Positions 1-5,850 of a stretch of DNA of 16,106 nt are shown in pieces. Both the position numbers and the translations under genes were made by a program. The stretch covers positions 1 through 16,106 of the forward strand of contig AWNW01000018.1 in NCBI GenBank assembly GCA_000493945.1. The letters are read 5' to 3'. A model generated the notes under the pieces. It ran no database searches. It saw only the letters and a program-made list of their open reading frames with translations, and was not told the DNA's origin. The first letter of the stretch is position 1. Each line of letters begins with the position of its first letter. The DNA is from Candidatus Hydrogenedens terephthalaticus JGI OTU-1 (lineage in GTDB: Bacteria > Hydrogenedentota > Hydrogenedentia > Hydrogenedentales > Hydrogenedentaceae).

Positions 1-546
1 GCTGAAAGCGTCCCTATTATGCAGTCAACAACTTTATTGAGCGAACAGGCAAAATGTAATGACCCGTCGGATGGATTAGAATCGCCCCAAAAAGAGCAAG
101 TAGATGCAATTAAAAAAACAATGGAACTATTTGAATCTGCATTTATCGGTAAAAATGTAGAGTCAATAGTGAATTTGTTTGACCCATCATACAAAGATGC
201 TTCGGGTAGAGGAGCGGATTATATTCGTGCAGGATTGGAATTGTTTTTAAGTCAATGTCAATATCCTAAAATCATCTGGCAAGTTCGAAGATGGCTTTTT
301 ATTACCACACCGGAAAATCAAACGCAAGTAAAAATGGTAGTTTTTTTAAGGATGAAAGGATACAGGATTTCAGATAGTATGGGTGTTAAAGGTAATATCC
401 CTGTCGAGATATTGGCAGGCATCGATGGTGAGACTACTTTCACATGGGTTTTGCAAGATAATCAATGGAAAATAGTCCAAATAGAACCCAATCTTTTTGA
501 TATAAAACAGTTTAATATGAGTATTGCTTCCCCTTACTCTGAATAA
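1..546 (+). CDS. NTF2/SnoaL-like domain protein, 5'-truncated by the window edge
   Basis: The frame is open from base 1 (A-E-S-V-P-I before the first Met at 19). No ribosome binding site precedes the ATG at 19, so the gene most likely starts upstream of the window and only its C-terminal ~181 residues are visible. The pattern suggests a cone-shaped NTF2/SnoaL fold: a helix with FESAFIGKNVESIVNLF, then a D-P-S-Y-K-D-A-S-G turn, then beta strands (IIWQVRRWLF, TQVKMVVFLRM, TTFTWVLQDNQWKIVQI). The ending 'W-hydrophobic-x-D-x-x-W-K-I' is typical of the last strands of that fold. Members bind small ligands, act as enzymes, or are accessory domains, so no reaction can be assigned. It converges on the nrpR-like gene with only 14 bases between the stop codons and no visible hairpin. 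Fold confidence is moderate; function is unknown. Confidence 0.6.
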   Translation, partial: AESVPIMQSTTLLSEQAKCNDPSDGLESPQKEQVDAIKKTMELFESAFIGKNVESIVNLFDPSYKDASGRGADYIRAGLELFLSQCQYPKIIWQVRRWLFITTPENQTQVKMVVFLRMKGYRISDSMGVKGNIPVEILAGIDGETTFTWVLQDNQWKIVQIEPNLFDIKQFNMSIASPYSE

Positions 547-560
547 ATATCCAACTAAAC

Positions 561-1580
561 TCAAATAATTTTCTTTACTAATTTTTCAATTTCTGTGTAT
601 TTGACAAGAGCACTATAATCAAATAAACAATTCATTGCTTTAGAAACTACTTCCACCCCATTTTCTGCTAAAATAGCAATTGGATTTAATCCCGCTAAAA
701 CAAGAATACCTGTTCTGCCATTGGGAACGGACATATCCAGGAGCGGTTGATTAGGTGTTCCAAATGCAAGAATCCCTCCTAATAAACATTTCTCAACTTC
801 TTTCGCCAATTCCTTTGCTTTATTCAGAGAAACAGAGGGTATTTCACGAAAACTGACGCCGATAACTCCATTTCCTGTTTTTGTCGCAGACCAAACATTG
901 GTCATTCGCCCTCGTATAAAAATTTCAAGCGGGTCTATTGTTGTTCCGTCATAACTTATAATTTGGGTGAATCGTTTGGGTTCTCCTTTTTCTAATTCTA
1001 CAAGTGAACCAAAACGAGAGGTCATGGGAATTCCATGGCGAAGAAATATTCCATTCAGGCTAACGCTACAAATAGTCCCAATGGCTACATGACCTTTGGG
1101 AACACGGAAAGAACCCAATGTTTGTTCTTCATCAGCAATGGTTAATAATTTTCCCATACCCAGATTTTTTTCATAAACCTGACAGATTTTATTAATATAC
1201 TTAGGCAAATATTCTTTTTTTAGATAACTAATATTTAATATTACTTTCCCCTGTTTTTTAATTAGGTCAAAATCCATACGAAACGCTAAGTCTTCTGCTT
1301 TGGAAGAAACAAAACCTACTTTATCTACTGCAAGTTCCGTTTCTAATTCTTCTCTACCAAGGTTGGTAATTCTTCTCCCTTTTCTTCCTAAATTCTCCGT
1401 CCAACCCATGCGGTCAGTTAATATTAAGTAATCGCGGATAGCACGGTCTGTTAGTTCAATACCTGATAATCGCAATATTTCAGAGATTCGTTCGCTACCA
1501 ATAGGTTCTTCATTGTTTGCTAAAACATGAAGAATCGCTTGAAGTTGCCTTTTTATTTTTATATCACGGAAACGCTTCAT
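561..1580 (-). CDS. nrpR: NrpR-family transcriptional regulator (winged helix + one NRD/DUF128 domain)
   Basis: 339 residues. Residues about 1-85 form an N-terminal winged helix of the RNase R/NrpR type (RQLQAILHVLANNEEPIGSERISEIL, then DRAIRDYLILTDRMGW and a basic wing GRKGRRITNLGREEL). The remainder, about 86-330, resembles one NRD (DUF128) domain, with conserved-looking glycine stretches such as VAIGTICSVSLNGIFLRHGI, SRFGSLVEL and GRTGILVLAGLNPIA. In methanogens NrpR represses nif, glnA and related nitrogen genes, and 2-oxoglutarate binding to NRD releases it from DNA. The single-NRD layout corresponds to NrpRI-type proteins; some archaeal forms carry two NRD domains. The ATG at 1580 has a GGGAG site (1587-1591) at good spacing. 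It is divergent from gdhA, with palindromes in the shared gap, so control of gdhA and autoregulation are inferred. Family assignment is strong; the exact effector in this organism is inferred. Confidence 0.88.
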   Translation of the reverse strand: MKRFRDIKIKRQLQAILHVLANNEEPIGSERISEILRLSGIELTDRAIRDYLILTDRMGWTENLGRKGRRITNLGREELETELAVDKVGFVSSKAEDLAFRMDFDLIKKQGKVILNISYLKKEYLPKYINKICQVYEKNLGMGKLLTIADEEQTLGSFRVPKGHVAIGTICSVSLNGIFLRHGIPMTSRFGSLVELEKGEPKRFTQIISYDGTTIDPLEIFIRGRMTNVWSATKTGNGVIGVSFREIPSVSLNKAKELAKEVEKCLLGGILAFGTPNQPLLDMSVPNGRTGILVLAGLNPIAILAENGVEVVSKAMNCLFDYSALVKYTEIEKLVKKII

Positions 1581-1586
1581 AATTAT

Positions 1587-1591
1587 CTCCC
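1587..1591 (-). promoter_or_regulatory. Ribosome binding site of the nrpR-like gene
   Basis: Read on the minus strand this is GGGAG, six bases before the ATG at 1580. It supports that start codon. Confidence 0.65.
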
Positions 1592-1600
1592 AAAGACTAA

Positions 1601-1620
1601 AAGCGGAAATATTTCCGCTT
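1601..1620. promoter_or_regulatory. Perfect 20-bp palindrome, candidate NrpR operator for autoregulation
   Basis: AAGCGGAAAT followed by its exact reverse complement ATTTCCGCTT, with no mismatch and no spacer. The core is GGAA-N4-TTCC. The archaeal NrpR operator is GGAA-N6-TTCC, so the half-sites match but the spacing is 2 bp shorter; equally, the site can be read as CGGA-N6-TCCG. It lies 21-40 bases upstream of the nrpR start codon, between a proposed promoter (1635-1664, minus) and the ribosome binding site. A bound repressor there would block transcription of its own gene. Confidence 0.65.
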
Positions 1621-1634
1621 CTTTGTTCGTATTA

Positions 1635-1664
1635 AATATCGCACAAAAAAGAACAAATTATCAA
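1635..1664 (-). promoter_or_regulatory. Putative promoter of the nrpR-like gene
   Basis: On the minus strand, TTGATA (1659-1664) is followed after 18 bases by GATATT (1635-1640). The start of transcription would fall near 1628, just ahead of the 20-bp palindrome at 1601-1620. The -10 match is imperfect and the region is AT-rich, so this is tentative. Confidence 0.4.
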
Positions 1665-1695
1665 ATTGTATTTATATGACTATTTATTATGTAAT

Positions 1696-1725
1696 TTGCA
1701 AACATTAAATTATTTGTATTATAGT
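1696..1725 (+). promoter_or_regulatory. Putative sigma-70-type promoter of gdhA
   Basis: TTGCAA (1696-1701) is followed after 18 bases by TATAGT (1720-1725). An overlapping alternative -10 is TATTAT (1717-1722), with a 15-base spacer. Either places the transcription start at about 1729-1733, touching the palindrome at 1734-1749, so a protein bound there would cover the initiation region. Confidence 0.5.
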
Positions 1726-1733
1726 ATGCAAAT

Positions 1734-1749
1734 CGGAAGTGTGCTTCCG
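1734..1749. promoter_or_regulatory. Candidate NrpR operator in front of gdhA (GGAA-N6-TTCC)
   Basis: CGGAAG-TGTG-CTTCCG is a 16-bp inverted repeat with perfect 6-bp arms. Inside it, GGAA (1735-1738) and TTCC (1745-1748) are separated by exactly six bases. This is the operator consensus established for NrpR in Methanococcus maripaludis. It overlaps or immediately follows the predicted transcription start of gdhA and sits beside an NrpR-family gene. Binding has not been shown here; the match in pattern and context is what supports the call. Confidence 0.7.
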
Positions 1750-1791
1750 CATAACTTAATATGTATTATCCAATAACAAAAACTTCTACAT

Positions 1792-1797
1792 AAGGAG
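1792..1797 (+). promoter_or_regulatory. Strong ribosome binding site of gdhA
   Basis: AAGGAG is placed eight bases before the ATG at 1806. It is one of the best Shine-Dalgarno matches in the window, consistent with high expression of gdhA when derepressed. Confidence 0.8.
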
Positions 1798-1805
1798 CAT
1801 ATCAA

Positions 1806-3149
1806 ATGTCATACATTGATGATGTAATGGAACTTGTATTAAAAAGGAATCCTGCTGAACCCGAATTTCATCAAGCGGTGAAAGAAGTATTAGACTCTAT
1901 TAAACCAGCAGTAGAAAGACATCCGGAATTTAAAGAAAATAGGATTTTAGAAAGATTGGTGGAACCTGAGCGGGTTATTATGTTTCGTGTTCCCTGGGTT
2001 GATGATAAAGGAAAGGTGCAGGTAAATCGCGGATTTCGCATTCAATTCAACAGTGCCATTGGTCCTTATAAAGGAGGATTGAGATTCCATCCGACAGTTT
2101 ATCTGGGCATATTGAAGTTCTTAGCCTTTGAACAAATTTTCAAGAATGCTTTAACGACATTGCCTATGGGTGGCGGAAAAGGCGGTTCGGACTTTGACCC
2201 CAAAGGGAAGTCGGATAATGAAGTAATGCGTTTCTGTCAATCTTTTATGAACGAATTATTCCGTCATATTGGACCGGATACAGATGTCCCCGCAGGAGAT
2301 ATAGGTGTTGGTGGTAGGGAAATAGGTTATTTATTCGGGCAATACAAAAAACTTAAAAATGAATTTACAGGTGTATTAACTGGAAAAGCTATCAACTGGG
2401 GTGGTTCGTTAATTCGTCCAGAAGCCACAGGTTATGGTTGTGTATACTTCGCTCAAAATATGCTTAAGACACGCGGAGATAATTTGGAAGGTAAAACCTG
2501 TTTAGTTTCTGGTTCAGGAAATGTCGCTCAATATACAATTGAAAAATTAAATCAATTAGGAGCAAAAGCCGTTACTCTTTCTGATTCAGATGGGACTATT
2601 TATGACCCTGCTGGAATTGATGCGGAAAAATTAGCATTCGTTTTAGAACTCAAAAATGTTCGTCGTGGAAGAATAAAGGAATATGCAGATAAGTTTAAAG
2701 GTGTTCAATATTTCCAGGGTCAAAAGCCGTGGAAAGTTGCTAAATGCGATTGTGCTTTCCCGAGTGCAACCCAAAATGAAATTGATGCCGAAGATGCTCA
2801 AGCATTAGTTAAAAATGGATGCTTCCTTGTTGCCGAAGGAGCTAATATGCCATCAACTCCATCCGCGGTTGATATTTTCCATGAGAATGGCGTTCTGTTT
2901 GCTCCGGGTAAAGCGGCAAATGCAGGTGGAGTGGCTGTTTCTGGTCTGGAAATGGCACAGAATGCCCAGCACACAAATTGGACTCGTGAAGAAGTAGATA
3001 GGCGTTTGCAGGAAATTATGAATGCAATACATCAACAGGCTTATGAAACTGCCGATGAATATGGTTATCCCGGTAATTATGTAATAGGTGCAAACATCGC
3101 AGGTTTCATGAAGGTTGCTACATCCATGTTAGACCAGGGTGTTGTATAA
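1806..3149 (+). CDS. gdhA: NADP-type glutamate dehydrogenase (hexameric, ~50-kDa class)
   Basis: 447 residues, the same length as E. coli GdhA. It reductively aminates 2-oxoglutarate with ammonium to L-glutamate in the cytoplasm, using NADPH in the biosynthetic direction. Visible hallmarks are the substrate-site motif GPYKGGLRF with K89; the catalytic-loop sequence PMGGGKGGSDF with Lys125; the catalytic Asp165 in VPAGDIGVGGREIGY; and the Rossmann nucleotide-binding turn GSGNVA at 236-241. The domain order is an N-terminal substrate domain (about 1-200), a dinucleotide domain (about 201-375) and a C-terminal return helix. The strand-2 end (LSDSDG) resembles NADP-type bacterial enzymes, but cofactor choice cannot be settled by eye. 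The gene is monocistronic: strong RBS upstream, terminator at 3192-3218. Its promoter carries a GGAA-N6-TTCC palindrome beside the divergent nrpR-like gene, so control by 2-oxoglutarate-sensing NrpR is inferred. Confidence 0.97.
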   Translation: MSYIDDVMELVLKRNPAEPEFHQAVKEVLDSIKPAVERHPEFKENRILERLVEPERVIMFRVPWVDDKGKVQVNRGFRIQFNSAIGPYKGGLRFHPTVYLGILKFLAFEQIFKNALTTLPMGGGKGGSDFDPKGKSDNEVMRFCQSFMNELFRHIGPDTDVPAGDIGVGGREIGYLFGQYKKLKNEFTGVLTGKAINWGGSLIRPEATGYGCVYFAQNMLKTRGDNLEGKTCLVSGSGNVAQYTIEKLNQLGAKAVTLSDSDGTIYDPAGIDAEKLAFVLELKNVRRGRIKEYADKFKGVQYFQGQKPWKVAKCDCAFPSATQNEIDAEDAQALVKNGCFLVAEGANMPSTPSAVDIFHENGVLFAPGKAANAGGVAVSGLEMAQNAQHTNWTREEVDRRLQEIMNAIHQQAYETADEYGYPGNYVIGANIAGFMKVATSMLDQGVV

Positions 3150-3191
3150 TGTTCGTTTATCATTGGTAAATTTATTATTAGAAATAAAAAT

Positions 3192-3218
3192 CAGGGGCGT
3201 AATTTATATACGCCCCTG
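3192..3218. terminator. Probable bidirectional terminator between gdhA and the DUF151 gene
   Basis: Perfect 10-bp stem CAGGGGCGTA / TACGCCCCTG with a 7-base AT loop, in the 97-bp gap between two converging genes. The outer flanks (AAAATCA at left, TTGATTTT at right) can extend the stem past a small bulge. On the minus strand the stem is followed by a T-rich tract (GATTTTTATTTC). On the plus strand the tail is TTGATTTT. It probably stops transcription from both sides. Confidence 0.85.
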
Positions 3219-3246
3219 TTGATTTTAAACGATATATTCGTATTAA

Positions 3247-3747
3247 CTAAAAGGGTTTGTCCTCGTCTTCCTCATCGTTATCCAATTCTCCACCATGTTC
3301 ATCTTCATGTTCATCACTGTCTTCAACCTGAAATTCAATTTCACGACTTGCGGTATCCATGACCTCTTCTGCCACGAATATAGGACATCCGATCCGTAAG
3401 GCAATAGCAATACTATCACTGGGACGAGCATCAATTTTTAATATTTGTTCTATTTGTCCTTCGGCATTCTTCTGCTCAATATTCATGTGGGCAAAAAAAG
3501 TATCATTTTCTAACTTGTATATAGTTACCGATTGTAATCGTGCCCTTAGCCCGGCAAGTAAATTGCAAATCAAATCATGAGTTAATGGACGAATAGGTTT
3601 TTCTCCCATTTGTGCCATTTGAATAGAAACGGCTTCGGGGATTCCTACCAGAATAGGTAAAATCCTCCCATCGGATTCTAATAATACCAAAGCCCCACCT
3701 GTATCATTGGGCGTTTTGGTTACTGCAAGTAATTTAACTTCTATCAT
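3247..3747 (-). CDS. Bifunctional nuclease (BFN/DUF151) domain protein with acidic C-terminal tail
   Basis: 166 residues from the ATG at 3747. The frame could open at a TTG three bases further out (3750), but the AGGA site near 3755-3758 is about seven bases from the ATG and too close to the TTG. Residues about 1-135 match the BFN/DUF151 domain: MIEVKLLAVTKTP at the start, ILPILVGIPEAVSI, RPLTHDLICNLL, and the signature DARPSDSIAIALR followed by CPIFVAEEVMD. Plant and archaeal members have reported DNase/RNase activity, but bacterial members are poorly characterised. The last ~25 residues are a highly acidic, probably disordered tail (Asp/Glu/His rich, ending DEEDEDKPF). Many bacterial homologues instead end in a UvrB/UvrC-like motif, which is absent here. 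It converges on gdhA and shares its terminator. Family assignment is firm; cellular role is unknown. Confidence 0.9.
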   Translation of the reverse strand: MIEVKLLAVTKTPNDTGGALVLLESDGRILPILVGIPEAVSIQMAQMGEKPIRPLTHDLICNLLAGLRARLQSVTIYKLENDTFFAHMNIEQKNAEGQIEQILKIDARPSDSIAIALRIGCPIFVAEEVMDTASREIEFQVEDSDEHEDEHGGELDNDEEDEDKPF

Positions 3748-3783
3748 CAAATTATCCTTTTCAAATTATAATGTTATCTTTTC

Positions 3784-3792
3784 ATTATAACA
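3784..3792 (-). promoter_or_regulatory. Extended -10 promoter of the DUF151 gene
   Basis: Read on the minus strand this is TGTTATAAT: a perfect TATAAT -10 with the TGn extension. The -35 position (AGTAAA or TAGTAA) is poor, as is common for extended -10 promoters; a TTGATA exists but 21 bases away, too far. Transcription would start near 3777, about 30 bases before the ATG at 3747. This gives the DUF151 gene its own promoter in the 124-bp gap behind tadA. A weak 7-bp inverted repeat (3771-3777 with 3787-3793) overlaps the -10. Confidence 0.6.
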
Positions 3793-3871
3793 TGTATTTT
3801 ATCCATTTACTATCAATATCTTTTTATTCTTTATCTTTATTTTAAATCCATGATTATTGAAAATTATAAAT

Positions 3872-4339
3872 CTATTTAGATTTTTGACGAATTTCCTGGA
3901 AGAATTTTGTAAGGAGTGAGCCACATTCATTGGCACATATACCAGACACAACAGTAGGTTGATGATTAAATCGAGTATCCGCCAGGAGGTTCATCAAGGT
4001 GCCACAACAACCTGCTTTAGGGTCCATAGCACCAAAATAGACTTCTGGAATTCGTGATAATATAATAGCCCCGGCACACATAGGGCAGGGTTCTAATGTT
4101 ACATACATTTTTGTATTTTCCAAACGCCAACTTCCCAATGCAGAAGAGGCAGAAGTAATGGCTAACATTTCTGCATGGGCGGTGGGGTCCTGTAACTTTT
4201 CTCTTTGATTGTATCCGCGGGCTATAATAGAATTGTTATATACAATCACACAACCAACCGGGACTTCTCCCTGTTCGTATGCTTTCTGTGCTTCCGAAAG
4301 AGCCTGTCGCATATAATATTCATGAGATATATTAAACAT
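3872..4339 (-). CDS. tadA: tRNA-specific adenosine-34 deaminase
   Basis: 155 residues, typical for TadA. The enzyme converts A34 to inosine in the wobble position of tRNA-Arg(ACG), letting it read CGU/CGC/CGA. The cytidine/deoxycytidylate-deaminase fold is evident: MRQALSEAQKAYEQGEVPVGCVIV at the start; HAEM with zinc-ligand His55 and proton-shuttling Glu57; PCPMC with zinc ligands Cys85 and Cys88; then GAMDPKAGCCGTLMNLL, the segment typical of TadA rather than free-base deaminases. The C-terminal helix FFQEIRQKSK is also typical. The ATG at 4339 gives the usual N-terminus, but the only strong Shine-Dalgarno-like sequence (AGGAGAT, complement of 4356-4362) is 16 bases away. It lies ideally for an in-frame ATT codon four codons upstream. 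Start uncertain by four residues; identity is very secure. Confidence 0.96.
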   Translation of the reverse strand: MFNISHEYYMRQALSEAQKAYEQGEVPVGCVIVYNNSIIARGYNQREKLQDPTAHAEMLAITSASSALGSWRLENTKMYVTLEPCPMCAGAIILSRIPEVYFGAMDPKAGCCGTLMNLLADTRFNHQPTVVSGICANECGSLLTKFFQEIRQKSK

Positions 4340-4360
4340 ACAGTAATGAATGGTATCTCC

Positions 4361-4366
4361 TATAAT
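4361..4366 (+). promoter_or_regulatory. Possible -10 element of the sprT-like gene
   Basis: Perfect TATAAT in the 74-bp divergent gap between tadA and the SprT-like gene. No good -35 lies 16-18 bases upstream (ATACAG there), and the sequence is AT-rich, so confidence is low. It overlaps the complement of the AGGAG upstream of tadA. Confidence 0.3.
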
Positions 4367-4413
4367 ATTTGTTTTGAAATAAAACTCTCATATTTTAACA
4401 TAAAGAGTAACAG

Positions 4414-5220
4414 ATGAAATATCCTCAACAATTGGAATTTTGTTTTGAAGATGCTGTAATTAATACCACAAAAGATAAATATATTGCAATACCTGAAATT
4501 ATTTCCGAAGAATCTCCAAAAAATAATCAACAATTTGAAATATTTGCAGAAAAACTTCAAACAAACCCATTAATTAAAAAAGTGTCTGTAAAAAATATTG
4601 GGAAAAAAATAGAAATTAACATTAAATATTATAAAGGAAAAGGTAAAACTTATTGGGCTTTCCCTTCTCTATTGGATGCTAATAGTGAAGAATTTGAAAT
4701 TATTAAAGGAATCTTTGCCCAAAATTATATACATTCTTCTCTCTCTAAGCCGTTAATAAAAAAATATTTAATTTCTCGTCCCTGTCATTGGAAGTTAAAT
4801 TGGACACCCGAAGGAAAATATTATCACTTAGAAAATTATTTTAATGAACTGAATCATAAATATTTCATGGGAAAATTAAACAACAAAATTTACTGGTCTA
4901 AAAGGAACTTTTCATCGAATAAAAGAAAAAATATCTGTAGATTTTGTTTAGGTTTTTTCTGTAAAGGTTGTTTTCAAATATTTATTAGTCCTTTACTCGA
5001 TTCCATTAAAATACCTAATATGATATTAGAAGTAATTGTGTATCATGAGATGGTTCATGCATATCTTTTTAATGAATTTACCTCCTGTGATAAATCACAC
5101 GGTAAAGAATTTAAAGAACTGTATTCACAACATCCCTATGTAAAGGAAGTAGAAAAGATACTTAAAACACATGGGATTTATAAAGTGCTAAAAAAAGAGG
5201 CTACTCAAAAAAATTCATAG
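4414..5220 (+). CDS. SprT-like zinc metalloprotease with an internal CxxC-x4-CxxC insertion
   Basis: 268 residues. The C-terminal half is SprT-like: LENYFNELNHKYFMGKLNNKIYW (about 139-161), then IFISPLLDS, then the zinc-protease motif HEMVH at 211-215 with Glu212 as general base, and SHGKEFKEL with His229 as expected third zinc ligand. The SprT/Spartan family includes proteases that cleave DNA-protein crosslinks; bacterial members are mostly uncharacterised. Between the core strands sits CRFCLGFFCKGC (Cys175, 178, 183, 186), which could bind an extra zinc. In typical SprT proteins cysteine knuckles lie after the catalytic helix, not before it. The first ~110 residues are lysine- and asparagine-rich and match nothing I recognise. 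The ATG follows AAAGAG by six bases. The small membrane protein gene starts 10 bases after the stop, so the two are probably co-transcribed. Fold confident; substrate unknown. Confidence 0.82.
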   Translation: MKYPQQLEFCFEDAVINTTKDKYIAIPEIISEESPKNNQQFEIFAEKLQTNPLIKKVSVKNIGKKIEINIKYYKGKGKTYWAFPSLLDANSEEFEIIKGIFAQNYIHSSLSKPLIKKYLISRPCHWKLNWTPEGKYYHLENYFNELNHKYFMGKLNNKIYWSKRNFSSNKRKNICRFCLGFFCKGCFQIFISPLLDSIKIPNMILEVIVYHEMVHAYLFNEFTSCDKSHGKEFKELYSQHPYVKEVEKILKTHGIYKVLKKEATQKNS

Positions 5221-5230
5221 GTTTATTTTA

Positions 5231-5773
5231 ATGATGAAATATAAATTGGTGTTAGCCGTTATTATTTTGCTTTCAATGATCGGTAGTGTGTATGGAGGAT
5301 ACAAAACCACACGATTTCTTTTTGCTAATTATGCCCAGCCTTTTTCTGTACCTGCGGAAGAATTAAAAGATTATGAGGATTTGTGGCTATCAGTATCAGT
5401 TTTATGTGATATACTGACAGAATACGATAAGCGTATGAAGGAAAGAAGAGATGCTTTTGCTACAAAAGAGAGAAACTGGATAATTCACAATGCCCAGCCA
5501 ACACTACAAAAAATTAAAGGAAAATTATTGGAAAAACAAAATCAGAAAAGACAATACCCAGAAAAGGCTGAAGTACTATTCAGACAATTCCAATATTTAT
5601 GTGAGCGAATAAATACTATGTTCCAATTTCCCGGAGATGCAGCCTTAAAGAAAGCCGTTTTTGCTGATTTTTATCAATATCTTCAGTTAATGAATGAATA
5701 CATTGAACAAAAAAAACTCCAAAGACTTATTCCTATAAGTAGAATTATAGTAAGATTCCAAAAAATGTTATAA
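5231..5773 (+). CDS. Small membrane-anchored or exported helical protein of unknown function
   Basis: 180 residues; starts Met-Met, so the second ATG at 5234 is equally possible. The ribosome binding site is weak (AGGT at 5219-5222). Residues about 5-24 are a hydrophobic segment (LVLAVIILLSMIGSVYGG) preceded by two lysines. This fits a signal anchor, or a signal peptide without a clear AxA cleavage site. The rest is rich in Lys, Glu, Gln, Arg and aromatic residues and reads as amphipathic helices, with no motif I recognise and no Cys pair that would suggest metal binding. It lies 10 bases after the SprT-like gene and 77 bases before the ECF sigma factor, in the same direction. That makes it a candidate partner or extracytoplasmic component of either, but this is context only. 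Confidence 0.7.
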   Translation: MMKYKLVLAVIILLSMIGSVYGGYKTTRFLFANYAQPFSVPAEELKDYEDLWLSVSVLCDILTEYDKRMKERRDAFATKERNWIIHNAQPTLQKIKGKLLEKQNQKRQYPEKAEVLFRQFQYLCERINTMFQFPGDAALKKAVFADFYQYLQLMNEYIEQKKLQRLIPISRIIVRFQKML

Positions 5774-5817
5774 ATCATGGAAGTCTTTATATGTAACGAA
5801 TTTAAATAATAATTGTA

Positions 5818-5833
5818 TTTCTATATATAGAAA
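5818..5833. repeat. Perfect 16-bp palindrome upstream of the ECF sigma gene
   Basis: TTTCTATA followed by its exact reverse complement TATAGAAA, ending 17 bases before the sigma-factor ATG. It could be an operator or a weak hairpin near the translation start. The surrounding DNA is very AT-rich, so chance is a real alternative. No convincing ECF-type -35/-10 pair was found in the 77-base gap. Confidence 0.35.
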
Positions 5834-5850
5834 AATATCTGGAACAATAA

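Noticed and set aside
3748..3750. TTG start for the DUF151 gene
   Set aside because: The adjacent in-frame ATG at 3747 has much better spacing from the AGGA ribosome binding site.
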